This document shows, piece by piece, positions 1 through 7,676 of a DNA stretch of 23,127 nt (the stretch's first letter is position 1; each line of letters opens with the position of its first letter). The stretch spans positions 1-23,127 of the forward strand of contig DGPO01000114.1 in assembly GCA_002390485.1 (NCBI GenBank), given 5' to 3'. The translations under genes and the position numbers were made by a program. The DNA comes from Halieaceae bacterium UBA4438 (GTDB lineage Bacteria > Pseudomonadota > Gammaproteobacteria > Pseudomonadales > Halieaceae). The notes below the pieces were generated by a model. That model saw only the letters and a program-made list of their open reading frames with translations. It was not told where the DNA came from and did no database searches.

Positions 1-1
1 G

Positions 2-1123
2 ACCGAGGATCATCTCGCCTGGCGAGACGCACTTCGACGCTTCGTCGACAAAGAAATTATGCCTTACGCCGAGGACTGGGATGAGGCGGGGCACATTCCT
101 ATCGCGCTTTGGCCTAAGGCGGCTGAGGTGGGTCTCTTGGGCGCGGGTTACCCGGAGCAATACGGCGGTATGGAGACCGACAGCTGGCACAGCTGGATTA
201 TAAACGAAGAGCTATCGCGCGTGGGTGTCGGCGGTTTGTCGGCGTCGCTCATGGTTCACGGTATCGGGCTACCACCTGTTATTAATTGGGGCACCGAGGC
301 AATGAAGGCTGAAATAGCGCCACCAGTGCTGCGTGGCGAGTCATGGATTTCACTCGGCATTACCGAACCTGGGGGTGGCTCAGATGTCGCGAGCTTGCAG
401 ACAACGGCAGTTCGCGACGGTGACCATTACATTGTCAACGGCTCCAAAACCTATATTACAGGTGGTATGCGAGCGAATTATGTCTCTACGGCTGTTCGAA
501 CCGGCGGTGACGGCGCAACCGGTGTTTCGATGTTGCTTATCCCCACCGATGCTGAGGGTTTTTCACGAACGGCGCTTGATAAAAAGATGGGCTGGTGGGC
601 GTCCGATACAGCGACTTTATACTTTGACAACGTGCGCGTGCCTGTTTCCAACCTGATTGGGCAAGAGAACCAGGGCTTCAGGGTCATCATGACGAACTTC
701 AACAGTGAGCGCATGGGTATGGCGGCCGCCATGGAAGCCTATGGTCGAGTCTGTTTGGAAGAGGCGGTGAACTGGGCGAGAGAACGTCAGACCTTTGGCA
801 AGCGATTGGCTGACCACCAGGTGATTCGTCACAAAATTGCTATGATGAAACAAAAGCTCAACGCCACGCAGGCCTATATTCGTATTTGTTACGAGGCCAT
901 TGAGGCGGGTGAGGCGAATGCTGGCGACATCGCGTTGCTCAAAGTTCAAGCGAGTGAGGTGATGGAATTCTGTGCGCGCGAAGCGATGCAGATCCTGGGG
1001 GGCGTGGGGTACATGCGAGGCAATCGTGTCGAGCGCATTTACCGGGAGGTGAGAGTCAACGCGATCGGCGGCGGCTCTGAAGAGATTATGAGAGATTTGG
1101 CGAGCAGACAGTACGGGCTCTAA
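2..1123 (+). CDS. acyl-CoA dehydrogenase, LCAD/IVD-like (5' end missing)
   Basis: Flavoenzyme expected to oxidise an acyl-CoA to the 2,3-enoyl-CoA and pass electrons to ETF. The reading frame is open from base 2, and the residues before the first Met (TEDHLAWRDALRRFVDKEI) are typical acyl-CoA dehydrogenase N-terminal sequence, so the gene begins outside the window and the ATG at 59 is internal. Family motifs seen are GITEPGGGSD (FAD/substrate loop), YIVNGSKTYITGG, ARERQTFGK and the C-terminal ILGGVGYMRGNRVERIYRE. The segment GGGSEEIMRDLA has Gly where medium-chain enzymes carry the catalytic Glu (YEG). This fits the LCAD/isovaleryl-CoA branch, where the base lies in an earlier helix, here probably within LEEAVNWARERQTFG. 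A second acyl-CoA dehydrogenase follows after 21 bases, so the two are likely co-transcribed. The substrate is unknown. Confidence 0.93.
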   Translation, partial: TEDHLAWRDALRRFVDKEIMPYAEDWDEAGHIPIALWPKAAEVGLLGAGYPEQYGGMETDSWHSWIINEELSRVGVGGLSASLMVHGIGLPPVINWGTEAMKAEIAPPVLRGESWISLGITEPGGGSDVASLQTTAVRDGDHYIVNGSKTYITGGMRANYVSTAVRTGGDGATGVSMLLIPTDAEGFSRTALDKKMGWWASDTATLYFDNVRVPVSNLIGQENQGFRVIMTNFNSERMGMAAAMEAYGRVCLEEAVNWARERQTFGKRLADHQVIRHKIAMMKQKLNATQAYIRICYEAIEAGEANAGDIALLKVQASEVMEFCAREAMQILGGVGYMRGNRVERIYREVRVNAIGGGSEEIMRDLASRQYGL

Positions 1124-1144
1124 GAGACATACGAGGTAGACAAA

Positions 1145-2350
1145 ATGACAGCAACCGAGACCAGCCTAAAAAACTTCCAATCCGACGTCGATCAGTGGAT
1201 GGCGGAAAACGTGCCCAAAAATCCAGGCTTTCTTCTGCCTCTGACGTTTCTAGAAGTGGGAACCGAGCAGCAGCTCGACTTCCTTCGCGACTGGCAGCAC
1301 AAGCTCTGGAGCGCAGGTTTTTTGGGCATGCATTGGCCGACGCAATACGGTGGGCAGGGAAGCGACGCCGCCTATCAGGGTATCGTTGACAAGGCGCTTA
1401 CCGCACACAATGCCCCCATTATTTTCAACACCATTGGTCTCAACTGGACGGGACCGCTGTTATTGGACGTGGGTACAGAAGAAGATCGCCAGCGCTATAT
1501 TAAGAATATTCTGACTGGCGATGAAATCTGGTGTCAGGGCTTCTCCGAGCCAGACCATGGCTCGGACTTGGGTAACGTACAGACAAAAGCGGTTCGTGAT
1601 GGCGATGAGTATATTGTCAACGGCAGCAAAATCTGGACGACTTTGGGTAACTACGCAGACCACATGATTCTGCTGGCCCGTACCGACAACACGACCGCAC
1701 GAAAATACGATGGTTTGTCGTTTTTCTTGTCGCCCATGCGCGTGCAGGGTGTTGAGGCGCGGCCCATTCGTAAGGTCACGGGTGAATACGGTTTTAACGA
1801 GACGTTTTTCACTGATGCACGAATTCCCGCCGCTTGCCTACTCGGTGACGAGGGTGGTGGTTGGCGCATGGCCATGAAAACACTCGAATACGAGCGCGGT
1901 GTTATCGCAGGTCAGGCGAGTGCGCACTCTATGCAGTCGATTGGTCTGGAAGATCTGATGGACGCCATGCAGGACTTCGAGCGCGACGGCGCGCCTATTT
2001 TGCAGGATGCGATGATTCGCGACGAGCTCGTCAAGCTGGCCATTGAGGCAAAAGCCAATTCGATCAGTGATCGAAGAGCCGCTATTCCTGCGCTTAATAC
2101 CGATCACCCCTTCGGTATTGCGCTCTCAAATAAGTATCGTCATACGGAATACGCTCGGCGCCTGAAAATGATGGGGGCTCACGTGCAAGGTCCTCAAGGT
2201 GCCCTTTTTATGGATGACGATCAGTCCTACAAAGGTGGATTTTGGCAGCGCGCCTACTTCGCAAATTTCGGCACCACCATTGGCGGAGGCACGACCCAGA
2301 TCCAAGCTAATATTATCGGCGAGCACGTGCTCGGCCTGCCAAAGTCTTAA
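1145..2350 (+). CDS. acyl-CoA dehydrogenase, probable subunit of a heteromeric pair
   Basis: 401-residue acyl-CoA dehydrogenase. Motifs seen are GMHWPTQYGGQG near the N-terminus, CQGFSEPDHGSDLGNVQT (flavin/substrate loop), YIVNGSKIWTTLGNYAD, and a C-terminal FGTTIGGGTTQIQANIIGE segment like the FadE/PimC-type enzymes used on bulky CoA esters. The ATG lies 21 bases after the previous stop with GAGGTAGA-like sequence upstream. The next dehydrogenase starts 12 bases downstream. In mycobacterial sterol side-chain catabolism, adjacent unlike genes of this kind encode alpha2beta2 enzymes (the ChsE pairs). By analogy I infer that this protein pairs with the next one. The substrate cannot be read from the sequence; a branched, cyclic or sterol-like acyl-CoA is possible. 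Confidence 0.93.
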   Translation: MTATETSLKNFQSDVDQWMAENVPKNPGFLLPLTFLEVGTEQQLDFLRDWQHKLWSAGFLGMHWPTQYGGQGSDAAYQGIVDKALTAHNAPIIFNTIGLNWTGPLLLDVGTEEDRQRYIKNILTGDEIWCQGFSEPDHGSDLGNVQTKAVRDGDEYIVNGSKIWTTLGNYADHMILLARTDNTTARKYDGLSFFLSPMRVQGVEARPIRKVTGEYGFNETFFTDARIPAACLLGDEGGGWRMAMKTLEYERGVIAGQASAHSMQSIGLEDLMDAMQDFERDGAPILQDAMIRDELVKLAIEAKANSISDRRAAIPALNTDHPFGIALSNKYRHTEYARRLKMMGAHVQGPQGALFMDDDQSYKGGFWQRAYFANFGTTIGGGTTQIQANIIGEHVLGLPKS

Positions 2351-2362
2351 GGGGGCAAGAGT

Positions 2363-3493
2363 ATGAGCGCCATTATTGGAAGTAAAAAGATCGATTTCTC
2401 CGACGAACAAAGCATGCTCTTGGATGTGGCTCGCGAGTTTGTCAAAGACAAATCGCCCGGCAGCGAAGTGCGACGATTGCTCGAGAGTGAGGAGGGCTTT
2501 TCCCAGCCGGTCTGGCAGGAGCTCGTGGATTTAGGGTGGACCGGTATTAATCTGCCTGAGTCTGTTGGGGGCTCAGGCTTAGGTATTGGCCCCCTCATTC
2601 CAGTGATCGAGTCAATGGGTAAAGGCCTCATGGGTACGCCATTGGTCTCCACGGTGCTGGCGTCAGAGCTTATTCGACGGGCGGGAGGCATCGCCGAGGA
2701 AGATGTTCTTGAGGATATTTCCGGTGGTGTTGCGGCTACGGTGGCCTACCTTGATCACAGTGATTGGGGAGGGGCCAATTCGGGTGTCACGGTTGCAGAA
2801 GACGGTCTTTTGTCGGGTCGTAAGTTCATGGTGTCCGATGCAGCACATGCGGCCTGGATCGCCGTGGTGGGTGCGAATTCACAGGGTGAGGCGGTGATTG
2901 CGCTGGTTGCGGGAAGTGATGTCTCGGCGCAGGTGCAAGAACCGCACGCGTTGATTGACCTGACCAAACGAGCCACGACCATCGACTTCACTGGGATCAA
3001 AGCACGACGTGTCTTGTCGAGTGAAAAAGTGGCCCCGGCTATTCGAGACTACTTACTGATTGGTGCCTTGCTGACGGCGGCCGAAGCCGTTGGATCAACG
3101 TCTGCTTGTCTCTCGGGTATTGTCGATTACCTTAAAACGCGTAAGCAGTTCGGTAAGCTGATTGGCTCGTTTCAGGCGCTAAAGCACCCCACCGTCGATA
3201 TTTACGTTGGTATGGAGCAAGCGCGATCACTGGTTTATCACGCGTCCAGTGAGATCGGCGAGGGTCCTTTGAGCACAGAGGCCGAGGTCGCGTGTCGCAT
3301 GGCCAAGGCCCAAGCGTCGGACACGATTCAATACGCGGGTGATCGGTCGGTTCAATTCCACGGTGGATTCGGTTTTACCTGGGAGTGTGACTCTTCGCTG
3401 TTCATTCGCAGAGCAGCGTGGAGTCAGCAGCAATTTGGCGACGCAATGCATCATCGGAAGCGTCTTGCACCGTTATTGCTCGATACGCTCTAA
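2363..3493 (+). CDS. acyl-CoA dehydrogenase, probable partner subunit
   Basis: 376-residue acyl-CoA dehydrogenase of the divergent, shorter type. The N-terminal domain has WQELVDLGWTGINLPESVGG. The middle beta domain is weakly conserved (SGRKFMVSDAAHAAWIAVVG). The C-terminal helical domain carries YLKTRKQFGKLIGSFQALKH and VQFHGGFGFTWECDSSLFIRR. The lack of a GxTEPxxGSD loop and of a YEG-type Glu resembles the non-catalytic or half-site subunit of heterotetrameric enzymes. A GGGGCAAG purine-rich stretch precedes the ATG. It follows the previous gene by 12 bases and is the last gene of the run; about 200 non-coding bases come next. The subunit role is inference from family comparison. Confidence 0.92.
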   Translation: MSAIIGSKKIDFSDEQSMLLDVAREFVKDKSPGSEVRRLLESEEGFSQPVWQELVDLGWTGINLPESVGGSGLGIGPLIPVIESMGKGLMGTPLVSTVLASELIRRAGGIAEEDVLEDISGGVAATVAYLDHSDWGGANSGVTVAEDGLLSGRKFMVSDAAHAAWIAVVGANSQGEAVIALVAGSDVSAQVQEPHALIDLTKRATTIDFTGIKARRVLSSEKVAPAIRDYLLIGALLTAAEAVGSTSACLSGIVDYLKTRKQFGKLIGSFQALKHPTVDIYVGMEQARSLVYHASSEIGEGPLSTEAEVACRMAKAQASDTIQYAGDRSVQFHGGFGFTWECDSSLFIRRAAWSQQQFGDAMHHRKRLAPLLLDTL

Positions 3494-3697
3494 CGGTTCA
3501 ATCTAGAGGCGACTTTTTGGCGTCTCAAAAACGACTTTGAAAGTGCTGTGCGACGGCCACAGGATGGTTCCGTTCCGCGCAGCGCTCTCGAACGTCGGTA
3601 CCATCAAAAAAAATGGCGCTTTGCCAAGACTCTCCTATGTTTTAAGCGAACACATCTGATTGTTCGATCTAACTAAAACTAAATTGGGGAAATTCAA

Positions 3698-4384
3698 ATG
3701 AAGACCATCAGTAAAATACTTGGACCTCTCTTTATTTGCGCTTGCGCGAGTGCGCACGCAGAGCCGGTCATGAGCTTAATTACAGTCAATACTAATGATG
3801 CGGCGGGTTACGCGGCGTGGGCAAAAGGCAGCGCAAAAACCATAGCGACCGCTAATGGTGCGATGGCAATGGGCCTTTGCTCCCCGACCTCAGGTGCGCA
3901 AAAGATGGGAGATCATTACCTATGGTCATTTTTTGACTCTCAAGAAGCAGCTTGGAGTGTCGACCCCATGAACGCTGTGGTGCGGGCAGAAGTTGCGAAA
4001 TTGGACGTTAAACGCGAAGTGAGAATGTGGGACAACTGGCGAATCGTTCGTGCCGCCGAGGTTTCCGGAAAAGCCCACTATTACAACTTGCATGTGAAGA
4101 CCGATAATCCAAGTGGCTACATCGCGGCATTGGATAAGGTTCATGCGGAAATGAAAAAGCGTGACTTAGATGTCACGATGCAGGTGTATATGGGGGACAC
4201 GGGTGAGACTGCGGGATTACTCATGGTTTCGTTTGGGTCTTCAGACCGGGCCGAGGTGGGTCGTATGCTCGATACGCGAACTGAAGACTGGTTTACCGAC
4301 ATTATTTCGGGGCTTGAGGGCAAGCGAGAAATGGTTCACGGCTTCTCGTTAGTGTGCGAGACGTTTTATGCCGCTCAGATGTAG
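3698..4384 (+). CDS. exported protein of unknown function, two similar halves
   Basis: 228 residues. The first 21 form a Sec signal peptide: basic start, hydrophobic core around LGPLFICACAS, and cleavage expected after AHA. The mature part appears to be two related segments, about residues 24-115 and 122-225. Each opens with a beta-strand-like stretch (MSLITVNTNDAAGYAAW; HYYNLHVKTDNPSGYIAAL), continues with a helix, and has an acidic/aromatic region (DHYLWSFFDSQEAAW; AGLLMVSFGSSDRAEV). The pattern suggests two ferredoxin-like or dimeric alpha/beta-barrel units, similar in style to antibiotic-biosynthesis-monooxygenase folds, but no catalytic residues are recognised. TTGGGGAA lies about 8 bases before the ATG as a ribosome site. 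The gene stands alone, with a terminator directly behind it. I do not recognise the family. Confidence 0.85.
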   Translation: MKTISKILGPLFICACASAHAEPVMSLITVNTNDAAGYAAWAKGSAKTIATANGAMAMGLCSPTSGAQKMGDHYLWSFFDSQEAAWSVDPMNAVVRAEVAKLDVKREVRMWDNWRIVRAAEVSGKAHYYNLHVKTDNPSGYIAALDKVHAEMKKRDLDVTMQVYMGDTGETAGLLMVSFGSSDRAEVGRMLDTRTEDWFTDIISGLEGKREMVHGFSLVCETFYAAQM

Positions 4385-4410
4385 ACAGTGCTCTTTTTTT
4401 GAATAAGAAA

Positions 4411-4436
4411 AGCCCCGATTTCTCGGGGTTTTTTTT
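4411..4436 (+). terminator. rho-independent terminator
   Basis: A perfect CCCCGA/TCGGGG stem with a TTTC loop is followed by eight T residues, and A residues before the stem can extend pairing into the T run. It lies 27 bases after the stop of the secreted-protein gene and ends that transcription unit. Confidence 0.9.
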
Positions 4437-4476
4437 GCCTGTTGCGAGCAGTCGATCGCGTTGTAGAAAACAAAAA

Positions 4477-4490
4477 AGACAATCTTGTCT
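4477..4490. promoter_or_regulatory. 14-bp dyad upstream of photolyase
   Basis: AGACAA-TC-TTGTCT is a perfect inverted repeat 57 bases before the ATG at 4547, in the short space between a terminator and the FeS photolyase gene. Its place suggests an operator, for example for a light- or stress-responsive regulator. No regulator is encoded nearby and the binding protein is unknown. Confidence 0.35.
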
Positions 4491-4546
4491 AAGCTTATCT
4501 GCCCGATCAATGCGTCTGAAGCGACGGTTGGGTCGTAGTGTCTGTC

Positions 4547-6070
4547 ATGAATGATTCAAAGCTAATTTTGGTCCTTGGCGACCAACTGAGCCCTAGGCAG
4601 CCCGCCCTTCGTCAGGCGCGTCCCGGCATCGACGTTATTTTGCTCGCCGAGGTTTGGGAGGAAGCGAGTTACGTCAGGCATAACCGCCACAAGATCGCGC
4701 TCTTGTTTTCAGCGATGCGCCACTTTCGCGATGAGCTGGAATCGGCCGGTCATCGCGTTCACTACATCACCATTGATCAACGTGTGCCGAGTCTTGAAAT
4801 GGCGGTAAGGGGGGTCCTCGATTCGTGCGACGTGAGCGAGCTCCTTGTCTGTGAGCCGGGTGAGTACCGGTTGTTGGACGAGCTTCGCGGTTGGCAAGAC
4901 GCGCTCAACCTGCCGGTTTCTGTCTTAGAGGACGATCGTTTTTTGGCCTCTCATGCGGACTTTGCAGCATGGGCAGACGGAAAAAAGCAGCTGCGTATGG
5001 AATTCTTTTATCGAAAAATGCGCGCGCGATACCAGCTCTTAATGGAGGGTTCTGGACCGGCGGGGGGTAAGTGGAATTACGACGCCGATAATCGGGCCGG
5101 TTGGCGAAACCAGCGTGATATTCCAGATCGTGTGGACGCTCCGATTGACGCGATTACCCGTGAGGTTATTGATACGGTTAACACGCACTTCCCTGAAAAC
5201 CCCGGAGACCTCTCACATTTTCGTCTTGCGGTGACGCGAGAAGAGGTAGGGCGTCAGTTCGACTGGTTTTTGGAGCACGCACTGGCTGACTTTGGTAGGT
5301 ATCAAGACGCCTTGGTTGAAGAGTCGCCTTGGGTATTTCACGGACTCATTTCCATGTACATCAACTGCGGCCTCCTTGAGCCATTGGAGGTTTGCGAGAG
5401 GGTCGAAAAGGCCTGGCAACAGGGGGCCTGCTCACTGTCCACTGCGGAGGGCTTTATTCGTCAAATTCTGGGATGGCGCGAATACATTCGAGGCATCTAC
5501 TGGTTGCTCATGCCCGAGTACAAAAACAGGAACGCGCTGTCCGCCAATCGACCACTACCCAACTACTTTTGGACCGCAAATACGGAAATGCGCTGCCTGA
5601 GTCGCGCTATCGAGCAGTCTCTAGACCACGGTTACGCCCATCACATTCAACGGTTGATGGTGATTGGCAATTTCGCACTGTTGACGGGACTTGATGTAAC
5701 CGAGGTGTGCGATTGGTATCTCGGGGTTTACGTGGATGCCTACGAGTGGGTTGAGCTTCCAAATACACTGGGAATGGCGCTTTATGCCGACAATGCCGTC
5801 ATTGCAAGCAAGCCCTATGCGGCGAGTGGCAAGTACATTCAGAAGCAAGGAAATCACTGTCAGCAATGTCAGTACAAACCGACTAAAGTCACGGGGCCAG
5901 ACGCGTGTCCGTTTAACAGCCTTTACTGGCGCTTTATAGATCAGCACCTCGACCGGTTTGGTGGCAACCCTAGAATGGGGTTGGTCGTTGCTAATTGGCG
6001 TAAACGCGACCCCGAAGAGCGCGCGGTGATTGTTCAATGGGCCGACCAGATGATCGATCAGTGGACTTAA
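4547..6070 (+). CDS. FeS-type bacterial (6-4) photolyase / cryptochrome (PhrB/CryB-like)
   Basis: Flavin-dependent DNA repair enzyme of the iron-sulfur bacterial cryptochrome and photolyase group. The N-terminal Rossmann-like domain starts LILVLGDQLSP, the hallmark of the group. The catalytic FAD domain holds EGFIRQILGWREYIRG and GLDVTEVCDWYLGVYVDAYEWVE. Four cysteines expected to hold a 4Fe-4S cluster fall at residues 350, 438, 441 and 454 when the ATG at 4547 is used. As I recall, Agrobacterium PhrB has the same numbering and also 507 residues, which favours this start over the in-frame GTG at 4538. Neither start has a strong Shine-Dalgarno sequence. The stop codon shares bases with the stop of the convergent DUF2256 gene. 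Repair of (6-4) photoproducts is the likely role; a photoreceptor role cannot be excluded. Confidence 0.94.
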   Translation: MNDSKLILVLGDQLSPRQPALRQARPGIDVILLAEVWEEASYVRHNRHKIALLFSAMRHFRDELESAGHRVHYITIDQRVPSLEMAVRGVLDSCDVSELLVCEPGEYRLLDELRGWQDALNLPVSVLEDDRFLASHADFAAWADGKKQLRMEFFYRKMRARYQLLMEGSGPAGGKWNYDADNRAGWRNQRDIPDRVDAPIDAITREVIDTVNTHFPENPGDLSHFRLAVTREEVGRQFDWFLEHALADFGRYQDALVEESPWVFHGLISMYINCGLLEPLEVCERVEKAWQQGACSLSTAEGFIRQILGWREYIRGIYWLLMPEYKNRNALSANRPLPNYFWTANTEMRCLSRAIEQSLDHGYAHHIQRLMVIGNFALLTGLDVTEVCDWYLGVYVDAYEWVELPNTLGMALYADNAVIASKPYAASGKYIQKQGNHCQQCQYKPTKVTGPDACPFNSLYWRFIDQHLDRFGGNPRMGLVVANWRKRDPEERAVIVQWADQMIDQWT

Positions 6071-6216
6071 GGCTTATTCTTTAGGGTGTAGCGGCGGCTC
6101 GCGCAGCGCTTCGAGCAGTAGACGACCGACTCCCAGTTGAGCCGCCACTTCGCCCGCCAAGCAAACGGACGATCGCAGACCGGGCAGATTTTGGTGGGAA
6201 GATCAGATTTTTTCAC
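6067..6216 (-). CDS. DUF2256 small zinc-ribbon protein
   Basis: 49-residue protein read from GTG at 6216: it opens KKSDLPTKICPVCDRPFAWR and has CxxC (C11, C14) and CxxxC (C34, C38) pairs, likely binding one zinc. The KKxDLPxKxCPxCxRPFxWRxKW pattern is the signature of DUF2256 (COG4338), a family often found beside or fused to photolyase/cryptochrome genes. A much longer open frame upstream (to 6471) overlaps the photolyase gene and lacks family similarity, so the GTG is chosen. This start lies inside the last codons of the DASH cryptochrome gene (14-base overlap), implying coupled translation. The stop overlaps that of the opposing FeS photolyase gene. The function is unknown; a nucleic-acid or partner-protein contact is plausible. 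Confidence 0.88.
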   Translation of the reverse strand: MKKSDLPTKICPVCDRPFAWRAKWRLNWESVVYCSKRCASRRYTLKNKP

Positions 6217-7507
6217 TGTCGATCGGCCAATCTGCGGCGTCGGTGATGAAGTCAGGTTGCAAGGGACGAACACCGCCCCACTTCGTAACAAACGTGCCTT
6301 CGGGGTCATGCTCTGCTGTCTGCTTTTCGAGATTAAAGTGGCGTCCACCGCGCGGGTCGCTGCCGACCCCTGCAATGTATTGCCAGTTGCCGTAGTTACT
6401 GCCGACGTCGTAATCGATGAGGTGTTTTTCGAAAAATGCGGCACCAAACCGCCAGTCGCCGTCCAGTTCATTGATCAGGCAGCTTGCGACGATCTGTCGG
6501 CCGCGATTGCTCATCCAGCCGGTCGCGACAAGTTGACGCATGAGTGCATTAACAATCGGGTGGTTGGTGTCTCCCGCACACCACCTCGCAAAGTTGCGAG
6601 GCTCAAACGTCGAGCGCCTCGGCTTGCCGGTCTTACCTGAGAGTAAAAACAGCGACTTTCCGTCTGCCTGCGCACGCCAGTAGAAAAACTCACGCCACAA
6701 CAGCTCAAAGAACAGCCAGTAGGTTGACTCGTTGGCAGTATTTTCGCGCTCAAAATCAAAAATCGCATGAGCGACTTCCCGCACTGACAAATTACCGTTG
6801 GCCAGCCAGGGCGAGAAGGTACTGGAACCGTCAAATCCGTCGAGACAGTTACGCGTGGCTTTATAGGTGGTAATCGCCTCGTCATCAAAAATAAACTGTT
6901 TTACACGCCTCAGACCTGCCGCCCGACCGCCGGGAATAGGTAGCCCCGGGTGCGGCTTGTTGTTCGACAGGGGAATGTCATCAAACTGTGCAGACGGGGG
7001 TGCGGGGAGATGCGAGAGTGCAGGTCGAGGTCCTCTGACCAGGAGCTTTTCGACTTTGCGCCTAAAGGGCGAGAACACGAGAGGCAGGTCGTCCAGCGTC
7101 ATGGGTAAGTCAAGCTCACCAAAGAGCGTATTACCGCGATGGACCTGTACGGGTATATCCAGTTTGTCAGTCAGGTAATCAACAGCGCATTTTTCTTCCC
7201 AGCCCGGATGATCACTCACGCTGACCTCGGTGATTGCGAACCGTTCGACGAGGTGAGGGATCACCAGCTCTGCTGATCCCTCAAGCACCAGGAGGTCTTG
7301 ACCCATCTGTTGCAAGTCGTTCTTAAGCGCGATCAGTGATTCGCGCAGGAAGCGCTCGCGCTGCGGTCCGATGCCGGTCAGATTGCACCATGGTTTTGGC
7401 TTTGGCATCAGGTAGAGGCAGAGCAGTGAGTCTGAGGCTGCATGACTTGCAAGCGCAGGGTTGTCGTTGAGTCGTAGGTCCGATCTGAACCAGTGAAGAT
7501 GGCGCAT
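6203..7507 (-). CDS. cryptochrome DASH-type photolyase
   Basis: 434-residue photolyase-family flavoprotein. The N-terminal antenna domain (HLHWFRSDLRLNDNPAL) is followed by the FAD-binding helical domain with TRNCLDGFDGSSTFSPWLA, FFELLWREFFYW, GWMSNRGRQIVASCLINEL, and a run through DYDVGSNYGNWQYIAGVG to DPRGGRHFN. These are strong DASH-type signatures. DASH proteins bind FAD and usually a folate antenna, repair cyclobutane dimers in single-stranded or looped DNA, and may also signal. The ATG at 7507 has GAGG about 9 bases upstream. The downstream DUF2256 gene overlaps its end. It faces the FeS photolyase gene, so the locus pairs the two photolyase classes tail to tail. Confidence 0.95.
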   Translation of the reverse strand: MRHLHWFRSDLRLNDNPALASHAASDSLLCLYLMPKPKPWCNLTGIGPQRERFLRESLIALKNDLQQMGQDLLVLEGSAELVIPHLVERFAITEVSVSDHPGWEEKCAVDYLTDKLDIPVQVHRGNTLFGELDLPMTLDDLPLVFSPFRRKVEKLLVRGPRPALSHLPAPPSAQFDDIPLSNNKPHPGLPIPGGRAAGLRRVKQFIFDDEAITTYKATRNCLDGFDGSSTFSPWLANGNLSVREVAHAIFDFERENTANESTYWLFFELLWREFFYWRAQADGKSLFLLSGKTGKPRRSTFEPRNFARWCAGDTNHPIVNALMRQLVATGWMSNRGRQIVASCLINELDGDWRFGAAFFEKHLIDYDVGSNYGNWQYIAGVGSDPRGGRHFNLEKQTAEHDPEGTFVTKWGGVRPLQPDFITDAADWPIDSEKI

Positions 7508-7568
7508 TTAATATTGCCTCGTGTCTCTTACCTTCTTTACTCGAGCCAGGGGCAGTCAGACTCTGGCA

Positions 7569-7585
7569 CGTGGTATTGAACCACG
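7569..7585. repeat. short inverted repeat between divergent genes
   Basis: CGTGGT-ATTGA-ACCACG is a perfect 6-base inverted repeat in the 169-base space between the divergent DASH cryptochrome and old-yellow-enzyme genes. It could be an operator for either gene or a chance hairpin. No T run follows, so it is not a typical terminator. Confidence 0.3.
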
Positions 7586-7676
7586 ACGAAGGCGCGACGC
7601 TCAGGCCCTGTTTTTTTTGCATTCAAACGCTGGGTGGGTCTATGCTTCCCGCTCTTTAATGAACAAGGTTTTCAAC

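Noticed and set aside
3500..3540. Terminator after the acyl-CoA dehydrogenase run
   Set aside because: GAGGCG can pair with CGTCTC only with a wobble around a T-rich loop, and no T run follows; too weak to call.
6217..6471. N-terminal extension of the DUF2256 frame
   Set aside because: These codons overlap the DASH photolyase in another frame and do not resemble the family; the GTG at 6216 begins exactly at the conserved KKSDLP sequence.
7561..7620. tRNA-like remnant
   Set aside because: The short inverted repeat resembles a single stem-loop but no cloverleaf, anticodon arm or acceptor stem can be drawn.
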